64,000 nucleotides of DNA from Campylobacter sp. MG1 (GTDB lineage Bacteria; Campylobacterota; Campylobacteria; Campylobacterales; Campylobacteraceae). This document shows, piece after piece, positions 27,184 to 36,010 of this stretch (position 1 is its first letter; the number at the start of each line of letters is the position of its first letter). Made by a program: the position numbers and the translations under genes. The stretch is taken from the NCBI RefSeq assembly GCF_026616895.1, contig NZ_JANYME010000004.1, positions 104,489 to 168,488 on the forward strand, given 5' to 3'. The notes below the pieces were generated by a model. That model did not search any database and had not been told where the DNA came from. It was given only the letters and a program-made list of their open reading frames with translations.

Positions 27184-28124
27184 TGGGTTTTATTGATAGA
27201 TATTTTTTTAATCCTAATTTATGGCAAAAGATTTTAATTTTCATTCTTTTGCCGTTTTCTTATATATATTCTTTTATTGCTAGTAAAAACTTTAAATCTA
27301 CAAAGAAAAATGATTTTAAAATTCCAATAATTAGCGTAGGAAATATCAGCGTAGGCGGTAATGGTAAAACCCCATTTTGCAAGGCTTTAAGCGATATGCT
27401 TTATCCTATTTATAACGATGATATTTTTATTATTCTTCGTGGTTATAAACGCAAAAGCAAAGGTTTGCTTGTAGTAAAATTGCATAATCAAATTCTAAGC
27501 GATTATTTAAACGCAGGTGATGAAGCATTAGAACACGCTTTATTTACAAAAGCAAATGTAATAGTTAGTGAAGATAGAATTAAAGGCATTCAAAAGGCTA
27601 TTAGTTTGGGTGCAAAATGTATTATTTTAGATGACGCTTTTTCTAAGACAAATATAAAAAAATTTGATATTTTATTAAATTCAAATATAAAATATAAATA
27701 TAATTTTACCCTTCCAAGTGGAGCTTATAGACTTCCTAAAAGTTATGAAAAATTTGCAGATTTTAATGCTTATCAAGATTTACATTTTAAAAGGACTTCT
27801 TTTATTAAAGACATTAAAGAAGATATGATTTTAATATCAGCTATTGCAAAGCCTTTTAGATTATTGCAATATAAAGATTTAGTAAAAGCTTATTATTTTT
27901 ATAACGACCATTCAAGCTTTAATAAAGAAGAGCTAATAAATCTTATGCAAAAGCACAATGCAAAATATATTTTGCTAACCAAAAAAGATTATGTAAAAAT
28001 AAAAGATTTTAATTTAGAAACTATATTAATTGATGAAGAATTAATAATTTTTGATGAGTTAAAAACAGCTATATTTAATTATTTAAAGGAATTTAATGTA
28101 TCTTATAAAGACAACCAGCAATGA
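27183..28124 (+). CDS. lpxK: tetraacyldisaccharide 4'-kinase LpxK
   Basis: Inner-membrane kinase that phosphorylates the lipid A disaccharide precursor. From the ATG at 27183 it has 313 residues; a TTG at 27174 is in frame but less likely. An N-terminal membrane helix (about 14-34) is followed by IPIISVGNISVGGNGKTPF with the P-loop GGNGKT at 58-63, ILRGYKRKSKG, and GDEALEHAL. All are LpxK features. It overlaps cutA by 29 bases. Confidence 0.94.
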   Translation: MGFIDRYFFNPNLWQKILIFILLPFSYIYSFIASKNFKSTKKNDFKIPIISVGNISVGGNGKTPFCKALSDMLYPIYNDDIFIILRGYKRKSKGLLVVKLHNQILSDYLNAGDEALEHALFTKANVIVSEDRIKGIQKAISLGAKCIILDDAFSKTNIKKFDILLNSNIKYKYNFTLPSGAYRLPKSYEKFADFNAYQDLHFKRTSFIKDIKEDMILISAIAKPFRLLQYKDLVKAYYFYNDHSSFNKEELINLMQKHNAKYILLTKKDYVKIKDFNLETILIDEELIIFDELKTAIFNYLKEFNVSYKDNQQ

Positions 28125-28386
28125 TTTAGAATTGCTTAAAAAAATTGCAAATAAAATAATCAAAAAAGAGCTTAGCAAGTGTATTCATATTGCTAAAATT
28201 ACAAGTATTTATAAATGGGACGGAAAAATTATTAATGATGATGAGTTTAGTTTAGAAATAAAATCAAAAAATATAAAAAAGGTTTATAAAATAATCAAAA
28301 AACACCATAATTACGAATGTTTTGAGTTTGTGTATTATAAATTTAAAGCAAAAGATAAGTATTTAGAATTTTTAAAGGAGAAATAA
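28096..28386 (+). CDS. cutA: CutA-like divalent cation tolerance protein
   Basis: A 96-residue CutA1-type trimeric ferredoxin-like protein. The pattern of an N-terminal strand (MYLIKTTS), then ANKIIKKELSKCIHIAKITS, then YKWDGKIINDDEFSLEIKSK is that of CutA1 (usually A-C-V-N ... S-x-Y-x-W-x-G-x-I). The Cys in KCIHIA replaces the family's usual A-C-V-N position. It is nested between lpxK and thrC, overlapping both. CutA has been linked to copper tolerance in E. coli, but its biochemical role is unsettled. Confidence 0.82.
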   Translation: MYLIKTTSNDLELLKKIANKIIKKELSKCIHIAKITSIYKWDGKIINDDEFSLEIKSKNIKKVYKIIKKHHNYECFEFVYYKFKAKDKYLEFLKEK

Positions 28387-29762
28387 TGATATTTTATTCA
28401 AGTAGAGATGAAAACATTACAAGTGATTTTGCAAATGCACTTAAAAACCCACTCTCAAGCGATGGGGGATTGTTTTGCCCTAGTAAATTGCAAGTATTTA
28501 ATAAAGATGAATTAAAAGGTTTGGGTTATAAAGAATTTGCTAAAAAGATTTTTTCAAGTTTGAGTGATGATTTGAGTAATTTTGAAAAGAGTTTAGATGA
28601 ATATTTAGATTTTGATACTAAAGAGCCTTTTGTTATCAAAAAACTTGATAGTAAAACTGATATATGTGAATTATTTCACGGAAAAACTAGAGCTTTTAAG
28701 GACTTAGCATTAGCACCACTTGCAAGACTTATGGATAATGATAAGCATTTAATTATCTGTGCTACTAGCGGAGATACAGGCCCAGCAACTCTTAGTGCAT
28801 TTAGTAAAAACAAAAGCTCAAAAGTAGTTTGTATTTTCCCAAAAGGAAAAACAAGTGCTGTTCAAGAGCGTCAAATGGCTAATGTAGATTATGGTAATTC
28901 TTTAGTTTTAGCAATTGATGGTAATTTTGATGATGCTCAAAGCACATTAAAAAATCTATTAAACGATAAAGAATTTAAAGAAATTGTAAAAAATCAAGGC
29001 TTAAATCTAAGTGCTGCAAATTCACTTAATTTCGGAAGAATTACTTATCAATTGCTATATCATTATTATCTTAGTCTTCAATACAAAAACCCAATAAATG
29101 TGATAATTCCTAGTGGGAATTTCGGTAATGCACTTGCTTGTTTTTATGCTAAGCAAATGGGTGCAAATATAGATAAAATCAAAATCGTAAGCAATGAAAA
29201 TACAATTCTTTATGATTTCTTTACTACAGGTGAATATGATTTAAGAAATCGTGAGTTTAAATGCACTTATTCTCCTGCTATGGATATTTTAAAATCATCA
29301 AATCTTGAACGCTTAATGTATTATTTCTTCGGAGCTAGTAGAACTAAACAATTATATTTAAGTCTTGAAAGTGATAAATATTTTAAAATCACTAAAGATG
29401 AACTTGCTAGATTAAAAGAGCATTTTATAGCTTATAAATGCAGTGATACTGAAACATTAGAAAATATTAAAGCTTATAAAAATTATTTATTAGACCCACA
29501 CACAGCAACAGCGATTAATGCTCTTGATGATAGTTTTAATGTGATTTGTTCTACTGCTGAATGGACTAAGTTTACCCCTAGTATTCAAAAAGCTTTAGGT
29601 ATATTTAAAGATGAATTAAGTGGCATTAAAGATTTGGCTAAAAAGTATAATTATAAGCTGAATGATAGTCTTTTAAATGCTTTAAATTCAACTAATTATT
29701 ATGCAAAAGATATAAAAGTAGATGAGATTAAAAAAACAATAATAGAATGGATAAAACAATGA
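28386..29762 (+). CDS. thrC: threonine synthase
   Basis: PLP enzyme of 458 residues converting O-phosphohomoserine to L-threonine. The N-terminus MIFYSSRDENITSDFANALK is typical of the long ThrC class. The PLP lysine lies in GKTRAFKDLALAPL, and the CATSGDTGPATLSAF phosphate-binding loop follows. LSAANSLNFGRITYQ and VIPSGNFGNALA complete the pattern. It starts on the last base of the cutA stop and overlaps kdsB by 16 bases. Confidence 0.96.
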   Translation: MIFYSSRDENITSDFANALKNPLSSDGGLFCPSKLQVFNKDELKGLGYKEFAKKIFSSLSDDLSNFEKSLDEYLDFDTKEPFVIKKLDSKTDICELFHGKTRAFKDLALAPLARLMDNDKHLIICATSGDTGPATLSAFSKNKSSKVVCIFPKGKTSAVQERQMANVDYGNSLVLAIDGNFDDAQSTLKNLLNDKEFKEIVKNQGLNLSAANSLNFGRITYQLLYHYYLSLQYKNPINVIIPSGNFGNALACFYAKQMGANIDKIKIVSNENTILYDFFTTGEYDLRNREFKCTYSPAMDILKSSNLERLMYYFFGASRTKQLYLSLESDKYFKITKDELARLKEHFIAYKCSDTETLENIKAYKNYLLDPHTATAINALDDSFNVICSTAEWTKFTPSIQKALGIFKDELSGIKDLAKKYNYKLNDSLLNALNSTNYYAKDIKVDEIKKTIIEWIKQ

Positions 29763-30469
29763 TTATAATTCCTGCTAGACTTAAATCAAGTCGTTTTAGT
29801 GAAAAGATTTTAGTGCCAATCAAAGGCATTCCTATGTGTATTTACACAGCTTTAAATGCTAGTAAGGCTGATAGGGTTGTGATTGCCACTGATAGTTCTA
29901 AGGTATTAGAATTGGCAAAAGAATATAATTTAACAGCTATTTTGACAAAGCAAACTCACGAAAGTGGGACTGAAAGATTAGCTGAATGCGTTGATATTTT
30001 AGGTCTTAATGATGATGAGCTAATTATAAATCTTCAAGCAGATGAGCCTTTATTTGAGCTTAGCAATTTAATTAAGTTTAAAGAATTTTGCAATGAATTT
30101 AAGAATGAATTTTTTATGGCGAGTTGCTATACTATAAAAGATACTCCAAGTGATGAAAATATGGTAAAAGTAGTCCTTGATACTAAGCAAAATGCTATAT
30201 ATTTTTCAAGAGCACCAATTCCTTATGATAGAGATAAAAAGGGTGTAAAATACAATCATCATTTAGGCATATACGCTTATAAAGCTAAGTCTTTAAAAGA
30301 ATTTATAACTCTTAAATCAAGCTTAGAACATATTGAAAAATTAGAGCAATTAAGAGCTATTGAAAATGGCAAAATAATTAAAATGTGCGAGATTAATACA
30401 AAGTCTTTTGGTATTGATACAAAGGCTGATTATGAAAGATTATTGCAGGTTTTAGAAAATGACAAATGA
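29747..30469 (+). CDS. kdsB: CMP-KDO synthetase (3-deoxy-manno-octulosonate cytidylyltransferase)
   Basis: A 240-residue nucleotidyltransferase that activates KDO for lipopolysaccharide inner core. MIIIPARLKSSRFSEKIL is the CTP-binding signature, followed by VVIATDSSKVLELA, THESGTERLAECVD, IINLQADEPLFE and YFSRAPIPYDRD, all conserved in KdsB. It is coupled to thrC by a 16-base overlap and to rmuC by 11 bases. With lpxK in the same run, it places two LPS genes in this operon. Confidence 0.96.
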   Translation: MDKTMIIIPARLKSSRFSEKILVPIKGIPMCIYTALNASKADRVVIATDSSKVLELAKEYNLTAILTKQTHESGTERLAECVDILGLNDDELIINLQADEPLFELSNLIKFKEFCNEFKNEFFMASCYTIKDTPSDENMVKVVLDTKQNAIYFSRAPIPYDRDKKGVKYNHHLGIYAYKAKSLKEFITLKSSLEHIEKLEQLRAIENGKIIKMCEINTKSFGIDTKADYERLLQVLENDK

Positions 30470-32009
30470 GCTAATTTTAGCCATTATTAGTATTGTATTT
30501 TTTATAGTTTGCATTATTTTTTATATTCGTTATATAAATATTTTTAAGAGTGAGAGCTCGCTTAAAAACGAGTTTTTATCTCTTGCTAAAGATAAAGAAT
30601 ATTTGAGTGTTTTGAGTGAGAATTTAAAACAAGAATTAAATAGTTATAAAAATAATTTAGTGCAAATTGAAAATGAAAGAAATAATTTAAATATTCAAAA
30701 CTCGGCTTTAAGTGAAAAAGTAAATAATCTTGAAAATGATTATAAAGAATTAAAAAACGAGAATAATTTTATAAATGCTGAAATAGCAAACAAGCGTAAT
30801 CAAAATGAAATTTTAAATACAGAACTTTCAAGGCTAAATGAAGAGCTTAAAAATACTAAAGAGCAATTTGAAAAAGAGTGCGAAAACTTAAAAAATACAA
30901 AAGATATTTTAGATAATTTATCTTCTAAATACCATTTAGAAAATGCTAAAAACGAAGCTTTAAACGAAAAAGTAAAATTGTATGAAAACAATTTAAAATC
31001 TTTAGAAGAAAAATATGAAAATACTTTAAAAACCTTAGAAAATAACTTAAAAGAGCAAAATGAAAAAAGCTCAAAATTAATTTATGAAGAAAACACAAAA
31101 GTATTATTAAATAATTCAAATGAGCTTTTAAATAAGATTTTTAGCCCTTTAAAAGAGCAAATTAGCGAATATGAAAAAGCTTTATTAAAGCAAAATACAA
31201 GTATAGAAAACAATATAAAAATAATGTTTGAAACAAGTCAGAATTTGGGTAAAAAGGCTGATGAATTTGCTAATATTTTAAAAGGTGATAAAAAGGCTCG
31301 TGGGGATTTTGGAGAGATTATGCTTAAGCAGTGTTTATTATCTAGTGGGCTTGTTGAAAACGAGCATTTTTTTATGCAAGAAAGCTTTAAAGATAGTGAT
31401 AATAATACAAAAAGACCAGATGCGATTGTGTATTTTGAACCTAACAAATGCGTTATTATTGATTCTAAGTTTTCTTTACCAAGTAGTGATAATTTAGAAG
31501 TTTATAAAGATGAAATTGCAAATAATTTAAACGCTAGGATAAATGAACTTGCGAAAAAAGATTATGAATTAGCGGTTGATTTTGCAAATGAATATGTGAT
31601 TTTATTTGTGCCTTATCAAAATATTTTAGATTTAGCCTTAGAAAGTGATTCGCAGATTTTTAAAAAAGCCGAAGCTAAAAAGATATTTTTAGTAAGTCCT
31701 ACTACGCTTTTTATGGGACTTAAAATGATTTATTTTGGCTGGAAAAACTATGAAGTAAATCAAAATGTTAATAATATTTTTATTGAATTTGGTAAATTTT
31801 ATGATAAATTTGCTTTATTTTATGATGATTATGAAAAACTTAAAAGGCAAAGTATTGATAGTTTTAACAAAATTAATATACATTTGTATGGTAGGGGAAA
31901 TATAAAAAATCGTTTAGAAAATCTTAAAAAACTTGGAGCCAAGGCATCAAAAGAGCTACCAGAACATAATAATGATGAATTTTTACAATTAACTAATAAT
32001 GAAAATTAG
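30459..32009 (+). CDS. rmuC: DNA recombination protein RmuC homologue
   Basis: A 516-residue protein with an N-terminal membrane helix (about 5-23), a long coiled coil (about 30-240, rich in Glu/Asn/Lys) and the conserved RmuC nuclease-like domain. The latter contains KARGDFGEIMLKQCLLSSGL, RPDAIVYF, and CVIIDSKFSLPSSDN, in which the D-x18-DxK arrangement is that of a restriction-like nuclease fold. RmuC limits DNA rearrangements in E. coli. It overlaps kdsB by 11 bases and ends this run. Confidence 0.92.
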   Translation: MTNELILAIISIVFFIVCIIFYIRYINIFKSESSLKNEFLSLAKDKEYLSVLSENLKQELNSYKNNLVQIENERNNLNIQNSALSEKVNNLENDYKELKNENNFINAEIANKRNQNEILNTELSRLNEELKNTKEQFEKECENLKNTKDILDNLSSKYHLENAKNEALNEKVKLYENNLKSLEEKYENTLKTLENNLKEQNEKSSKLIYEENTKVLLNNSNELLNKIFSPLKEQISEYEKALLKQNTSIENNIKIMFETSQNLGKKADEFANILKGDKKARGDFGEIMLKQCLLSSGLVENEHFFMQESFKDSDNNTKRPDAIVYFEPNKCVIIDSKFSLPSSDNLEVYKDEIANNLNARINELAKKDYELAVDFANEYVILFVPYQNILDLALESDSQIFKKAEAKKIFLVSPTTLFMGLKMIYFGWKNYEVNQNVNNIFIEFGKFYDKFALFYDDYEKLKRQSIDSFNKINIHLYGRGNIKNRLENLKKLGAKASKELPEHNNDEFLQLTNNEN

Positions 32010-32016
32010 TAAAATT

Positions 32017-32048
32017 AAATTGATAATTATAAAAATAATTATCAATTT
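32017..32048 (+). promoter_or_regulatory. 14-bp-arm palindrome, candidate Fur box
   Basis: Perfect inverted repeat, left arm AAATTGATAATTAT (32017-32030), four-base A loop, right arm ATAATTATCAATTT (32035-32048). It has the TGATAAT/ATTATCA character of Fur sites and lies 59 bases before the DUF4198 gene. It is also 8 bases after the rmuC stop and could fold as a weak hairpin, but it lacks G/C and a T tail, so the operator reading is preferred. Confidence 0.5.
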
Positions 32049-32106
32049 AAGTAATTTTTAACTTTTAACTCTTATAATAATCAATATCAAATTTAAAGGA
32101 TTAAAA

Positions 32107-32820
32107 ATGAAACTTTCAAAATTTCTTATTACAGGTATGTTTTTAGCAAATTCAGCTTTCGCACATCAGTTTTTTCCAATGAAAACCGATAGTGGATATA
32201 AGGTAGGATTTTGGGCTGATGATCACTGGGGAGTGTATCAATCAGATAGAGTTTTTGGTATTAGTGCAAAGTCAAAAGATGGTAAAAATTTAAAGGCTGG
32301 TTTTGATTATTTAAACAATACAATATTTATTGAAGGTGACGCTGCTGTTGCGACATTGAGTTATGATTTTGGTTATTATACTTTTACAAAAAATGGTAAG
32401 CATTATCATAGTAAAAGAAGTGAATTAACAGATAAAGATGGTGCTAACGAAGTCATACAAACTAGAAAGATTTTTAAAATGGGTAAAAGTATATTTTCTT
32501 GGAGTGAGGCATCAAGCAGACCTTTGGGATTAAAATTTGAAATTGTTCCATTAGTAAATCCTTTAGAATTAAAAGCAGGGGATAAATTAAAACTTTTAGT
32601 TTTACTAGATGGGAAACCGATATCAGGTGTAGATTTTGAAGATCAAAATGATGATATTGATGGAGTAATTACAAATGAAAATGGTGAAGCTACTATAACT
32701 TTATCAAAACCAAAGGATGGCTTACAAATAATAGCTGCAGGAATTAAATTACCATATAATTTAGATAGATATGGTGATACTTTACAGCTTACTACCACAC
32801 TTAGTTTTAAGTCAAAGTAG
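32107..32820 (+). CDS. DUF4198 periplasmic protein, probable metal-uptake accessory
   Basis: A 237-residue exported protein with a signal peptide (LITGMFLANSAFA) and mature N-terminus HQFFPMK. DUF4198 proteins begin with such a His after cleavage, and some (NikM-like/cobalamin-linked members) accompany nickel or cobalt uptake. The body has GFWADDHWGVYQSD and a C-terminal Ig-like domain with GVITNENGEATITLSKPKDG. The Fur-like palindrome upstream suggests iron regulation. No TonB-dependent receptor is adjacent. AAAGGATTAAAA precedes the ATG. Confidence 0.8.
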   Translation: MKLSKFLITGMFLANSAFAHQFFPMKTDSGYKVGFWADDHWGVYQSDRVFGISAKSKDGKNLKAGFDYLNNTIFIEGDAAVATLSYDFGYYTFTKNGKHYHSKRSELTDKDGANEVIQTRKIFKMGKSIFSWSEASSRPLGLKFEIVPLVNPLELKAGDKLKLLVLLDGKPISGVDFEDQNDDIDGVITNENGEATITLSKPKDGLQIIAAGIKLPYNLDRYGDTLQLTTTLSFKSK

Positions 32821-32825
32821 ATTAT

Positions 32826-32846
32826 TAGGGAATTGTTTATTCCCTA
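32826..32846. terminator. bidirectional hairpin between DUF4198 gene and ogt
   Basis: Eight-bp arms TAGGGAAT / ATTCCCTA with a five-base loop, between two convergent genes; the arm overlaps the ogt 3' end. The T-tract is short. Confidence 0.5.
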
Positions 32847-33316
32847 TATTTGTTAGATAGATATTCTTTTTCTAAATTTAATAAATATTCTTTTATTCCA
32901 TTAACTGCACAAGTAAAATTTCCTATAGAAGCATCAGAACGAATTACTCTATGGCAAGGCAATATTATTAAATATGGGTTTTTTGATAATGCAGTTCCAA
33001 CTGCCATGAATGCTTTTGAATTTAAACTATTTGCTAATTCTTTATAAGTAACAGTAGTTCCATAAGGTATTTTTTTTAATTGATTTAATACATTTTGTCT
33101 AAAAATTGTATGTTCGTTTAAATTTAATTTAATTTTTGAAAAATCATATTTTTCACCATTAAAATATTTTTCTAATTCTATTTTTGTCATTTTTGTTATA
33201 TGATTTGATTTTTCTTGTATGGAGTTAAGATTTGTTATATCAATAGATACTAAATATTCATCATTTGCTTTAATTAAAACTATAAAATTCTTAAATTTAA
33301 TTTTTTCTATATACAT
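32837..33316 (-). CDS. ogt: methylated-DNA-protein-cysteine S-methyltransferase
   Basis: A 159-residue suicide DNA repair protein removing O6-alkyl groups from guanine. The active-site motif ILPCHRVIRSD carries the acceptor Cys. The helix-turn-helix region GTTVTYKELANSLNS and AVGTALSKNP precede it, as in Ogt/AGT. It overlaps the UPF0323 gene stop by one base, so the two are probably cotranscribed. Confidence 0.94.
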   Translation of the reverse strand: MYIEKIKFKNFIVLIKANDEYLVSIDITNLNSIQEKSNHITKMTKIELEKYFNGEKYDFSKIKLNLNEHTIFRQNVLNQLKKIPYGTTVTYKELANSLNSKAFMAVGTALSKNPYLIILPCHRVIRSDASIGNFTCAVNGIKEYLLNLEKEYLSNKYRE

Positions 33317-33882
33317 TATGCACCGAAACTACCAGAACTTGCTTTACTAGTATTTGAACTTTTAAAAAAACCGCTACTTTTTGAAGCCCCTGCACTAGGT
33401 GTGCTTTTAAAGCTATTTACACTTCTTTGATATGCACTTGGATTTTGATAATGTGTAGCTTTGTTTGCATTAAAATGTGAATTATTAAATAACTTATTGC
33501 CTATCCAAGAGCCAATTATTGCGCCTGCTACAGAGCTTAGCAAAACTTCGCCTAATGAATGATTTGAGCTAATACTTTCATTTGTTAATGAGCTTTGATT
33601 TGCTTCTATTTTTGCATTTTCAGCTTTTATTAGCTCATCCATCTCAGCCTTGCTTAATACTCTTTCATTTCCATTTAATTCTTTTAGAACTACTCTTGTT
33701 TCATCACTTGGAAATTCATCTTTAATTCTGTATTGTTTAGGAGCATATTCTTCTATTATTAAAAATGAGCCTTTAGCTTGTTCTTGTTTTTGTTCTTCTG
33801 CTCCACAAGCACTTAATAATGAACCAGCTACTATTGCCGTTAAAGATGCTTTATAAGTTAAATTATTTAAATTCTTAAACAT
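33316..33882 (-). CDS. UPF0323-family lipoprotein
   Basis: A 188-residue lipoprotein. The signal peptide ends in LSAC (lipobox), followed by a Gln/Glu-rich segment, EEYAPKQYRIKDEFPSDET, ELNGNERVLSKAEMDELIK and a glycine-zipper-like hydrophobic stretch (VAGAIIGSWIGNKLF), with a Ser/Lys-rich tail. This organisation matches the UPF0323 family of Campylobacter, which sits near rpsU and cme genes there too. Function is unknown; motility and colonisation effects have been reported for C. jejuni homologues, to my recollection. AGGAGAAAAT precedes the ATG. Confidence 0.85.
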   Translation of the reverse strand: MFKNLNNLTYKASLTAIVAGSLLSACGAEEQKQEQAKGSFLIIEEYAPKQYRIKDEFPSDETRVVLKELNGNERVLSKAEMDELIKAENAKIEANQSSLTNESISSNHSLGEVLLSSVAGAIIGSWIGNKLFNNSHFNANKATHYQNPSAYQRSVNSFKSTPSAGASKSSGFFKSSNTSKASSGSFGA

Positions 33883-33890
33883 ATTTTCTC

Positions 33891-34304
33891 CTAAATCTTT
33901 GATAATTTTTTGTTTCTTATATAAATTTGATTATTTTCTAATTTGATTTTTTTGCTTTTGAATAATCTTGAAACTAAATATTTTTTAATTTTATCTCTCT
34001 TTTTTTCTTTAAATTTTAATAGATATTCATCTAATAAAATCCATTTTGCTTTGAAAACTACTGGTAAATTTATATTATTTTTTAATTCTTCAATTTCTTT
34101 TTTTAGTTCTATGTTTTCTTTTAATAAATCTTGTACTTTTAGAAACAATTCATCATTTAATTCTTTTTCTTGTAGTTCATTTATTATGACATAAGTTTTA
34201 TTATTTTCTTTTATAGATTGCAAATTTCCACGTCTAATACGATTATATATAGCTTCTTTGCTTACATTTAAGTACCTAGCTGCATCTTTAATTAGAAGTT
34301 TCAT
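33891..34304 (-). CDS. excisionase/MerR-type HTH protein with coiled coil
   Basis: A 137-residue protein. The N-terminal 40 residues (KDAARYLNVSKEAIYNRIRR-G) form a winged helix-turn-helix of the excisionase/MerR type. A coiled coil follows (about 50-75, Leu/Glu/Lys heptads), then a basic C-terminal tail. It probably binds DNA as an oligomer. It sits between the UPF0323 gene and rpsU; other campylobacters I recall lack it here, so it may be an insertion. Targets unknown. Confidence 0.7.
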   Translation of the reverse strand: MKLLIKDAARYLNVSKEAIYNRIRRGNLQSIKENNKTYVIINELQEKELNDELFLKVQDLLKENIELKKEIEELKNNINLPVVFKAKWILLDEYLLKFKEKKRDKIKKYLVSRLFKSKKIKLENNQIYIRNKKLSKI

Positions 34305-34318
34305 ATATTACCTTTAAA

Positions 34319-34340
34319 AAAAGGGGAATTTACCCCTTTT
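34319..34340 (-). terminator. rho-independent terminator of rpsU
   Basis: Perfect 8-bp arms (AAAAGGGG / CCCCTTTT) with a six-base loop, directly after the rpsU stop and followed on the minus strand by a T run. This is the clearest GC-based terminator in the window. Confidence 0.85.
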
Positions 34341-34342
34341 AA

Positions 34343-34555
34343 TTAGAGCTTAGACTCGTAGTGTCTTAGCATATAAAGACGCTTAAGCATTTTTTTCTTA
34401 GCAGAAATTTTTTGCTTTTTGCGAATTTCAGTCATAGGCTCAAAATAGCGTCTTGCTCTAACCTCAGTTACTATAAGGTTACGATCAGTTTGCTTTTTAA
34501 ATTTGCGATAAGCCTCGTCAAAAGATTCGTTAGCATGAACTTTAATCCCTGGCAT
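34343..34555 (-). CDS. rpsU: 30S ribosomal protein S21
   Basis: Seventy-residue ribosomal protein S21 of the small subunit: [20 protein letters not shown], then [16 protein letters not shown], then basic [20 protein letters not shown]. The ATG at 34555 is chosen over the GTG at 34564 because AAAGGA lies only one base before the GTG but ten before the ATG, and the protein then has the family length and start. S21 helps recruit mRNA. It is divergent from ccoG. Confidence 0.97.
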   Translation of the reverse strand: MPGIKVHANESFDEAYRKFKKQTDRNLIVTEVRARRYFEPMTEIRKKQKISAKKKMLKRLYMLRHYESKL

Positions 34556-34672
34556 GGCAATCACTTCCTTTCATTTTAAAATTAAAAGCGTTAATATATA
34601 TAAAAAGTGTAAATAGATGTGAAATTTACTTTAAAGTATTATCATAGTTATAAAAACATGAAAAGGAGTATT

Positions 34673-36010
34673 ATGTCTAAAATTACAAAATATTTTAATT
34701 TAAGAGTTATTTTTTATTTATTTTTGACAATTCTAATATTTGCTATACCTTTTATTAGGATAAATGGCAATCATTTATTTTTATTAAATTTTGATAAACA
34801 AAAATTGAATTTATTTTTTGTATCTTTTAATACCAATGAATTATATTTGATGCCTTTTTTATTAATTATGATGTTTGTATTTATATTTTTTATTACAAAT
34901 TTATTAGGTCGTGTATGGTGTGCTTGGGGTTGTCCGCAGACTATTTTTCGCGTAATTTATAGAGATTTGATACAAACTAAAATTTTTAATCTATATGGTA
35001 ATAGAAAAAATAAGCAAAATGAAGAAAGAAATAAAATTATCCCAAAATTTTTAAGTATTATTATTTTTTACTTTGTTAGTATAGTAGCAGCTAGTAATTT
35101 TATGTGGTATTTTATTCCACCTGAAGATTTTTTCTTATACATTCAAAATCCAAATGAACATAAAATATTAATAGGTATAGTATTTTGTCTTTCTTTATTT
35201 ATCACATACGATATAACATTTATAAAGGAAAAATTTTGTGCTTATCTTTGTCCATATGCTAGGGTTCAAAGTGTTATGGTAGATGATGATACTAAAATTG
35301 TGATTTATGATGAAGGTAGAGGAGGGATTATTTATAAGGATGGAGAAAAAATTACAAAAAAACCAATAGGTGGAGAATGTATAGCCTGTGAAGCCTGTGT
35401 TAAAATTTGTCCTACTCATATTGATATTAGAAAAGGTATGCAACTTGATTGTATAAATTGTCTTGAATGTGCTGATGCTTGTTCTAAAATCCAATCTAAA
35501 TTTAATCGTCCATCATTAATATCTTGGTCTAGTACAAAGGAAATTAAAAATAAAGAGAAATTTAAATACTTAAGACCAAAAACTATTATTTATACTACAT
35601 GTATTTTTATAATGTTTTTATTTTTTATGTATCAAGCAGAACATAAAGAAACAATGCTATTAAATATAAATAGAACAAGTGAACTTTACACATTACATGA
35701 TGGTGATAAAATAGTTCATAATGCTTATACTATGCTATTTCACAACACTGATAATAAAGACCATAAATTTTACATAGATGTTTTAGATGATGATATTAAA
35801 ATAGATAGGCCAAATAAAGAGTTTTTAATAAAAGCTGGTCAAAAAGTAAAAAAAGTAGTTGTATTAGAAAGTGAGTTTAAAAAAGTTAAAAAACATCATA
35901 AGCATATTAACATAAGAGCCTATGCCTTAGATGATAATAAAATATTTACTATAAAAGATACAATATTTATATATCCTAAGGAGAAAAAATGGAAGGAAAA
36001 GAAGAATTAA
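34673..36010 (+). CDS. ccoG: cytochrome c oxidase accessory protein CcoG (FixG/RdxA-like)
   Basis: Membrane polyferredoxin of 445 residues from the ATG at 34673 (preceded by AAAAGGAG); an upstream in-frame GTG at 34619 is unlikely. It has five or so membrane helices, CAWGCPQTIF and CAYLCPYARVQ, then two ferredoxin-like clusters (CIACEACVKICPTHID and CINCLECADAC). The C-terminal domain is Ig-like with a final hydrophobic helix before it. CcoG family proteins reduce copper during cbb3 oxidase assembly. The gene overlaps cmeR by 22 bases. Confidence 0.92.
   Translation: MSKITKYFNLRVIFYLFLTILIFAIPFIRINGNHLFLLNFDKQKLNLFFVSFNTNELYLMPFLLIMMFVFIFFITNLLGRVWCAWGCPQTIFRVIYRDLIQTKIFNLYGNRKNKQNEERNKIIPKFLSIIIFYFVSIVAASNFMWYFIPPEDFFLYIQNPNEHKILIGIVFCLSLFITYDITFIKEKFCAYLCPYARVQSVMVDDDTKIVIYDEGRGGIIYKDGEKITKKPIGGECIACEACVKICPTHIDIRKGMQLDCINCLECADACSKIQSKFNRPSLISWSSTKEIKNKEKFKYLRPKTIIYTTCIFIMFLFFMYQAEHKETMLLNINRTSELYTLHDGDKIVHNAYTMLFHNTDNKDHKFYIDVLDDDIKIDRPNKEFLIKAGQKVKKVVVLESEFKKVKKHHKHINIRAYALDDNKIFTIKDTIFIYPKEKKWKEKKN

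Noticed and set aside
34619..34673. Longer ccoG start at 34619
   Set aside because: No ribosome binding site there, whereas AAAAGGAG fits the ATG at 34673.
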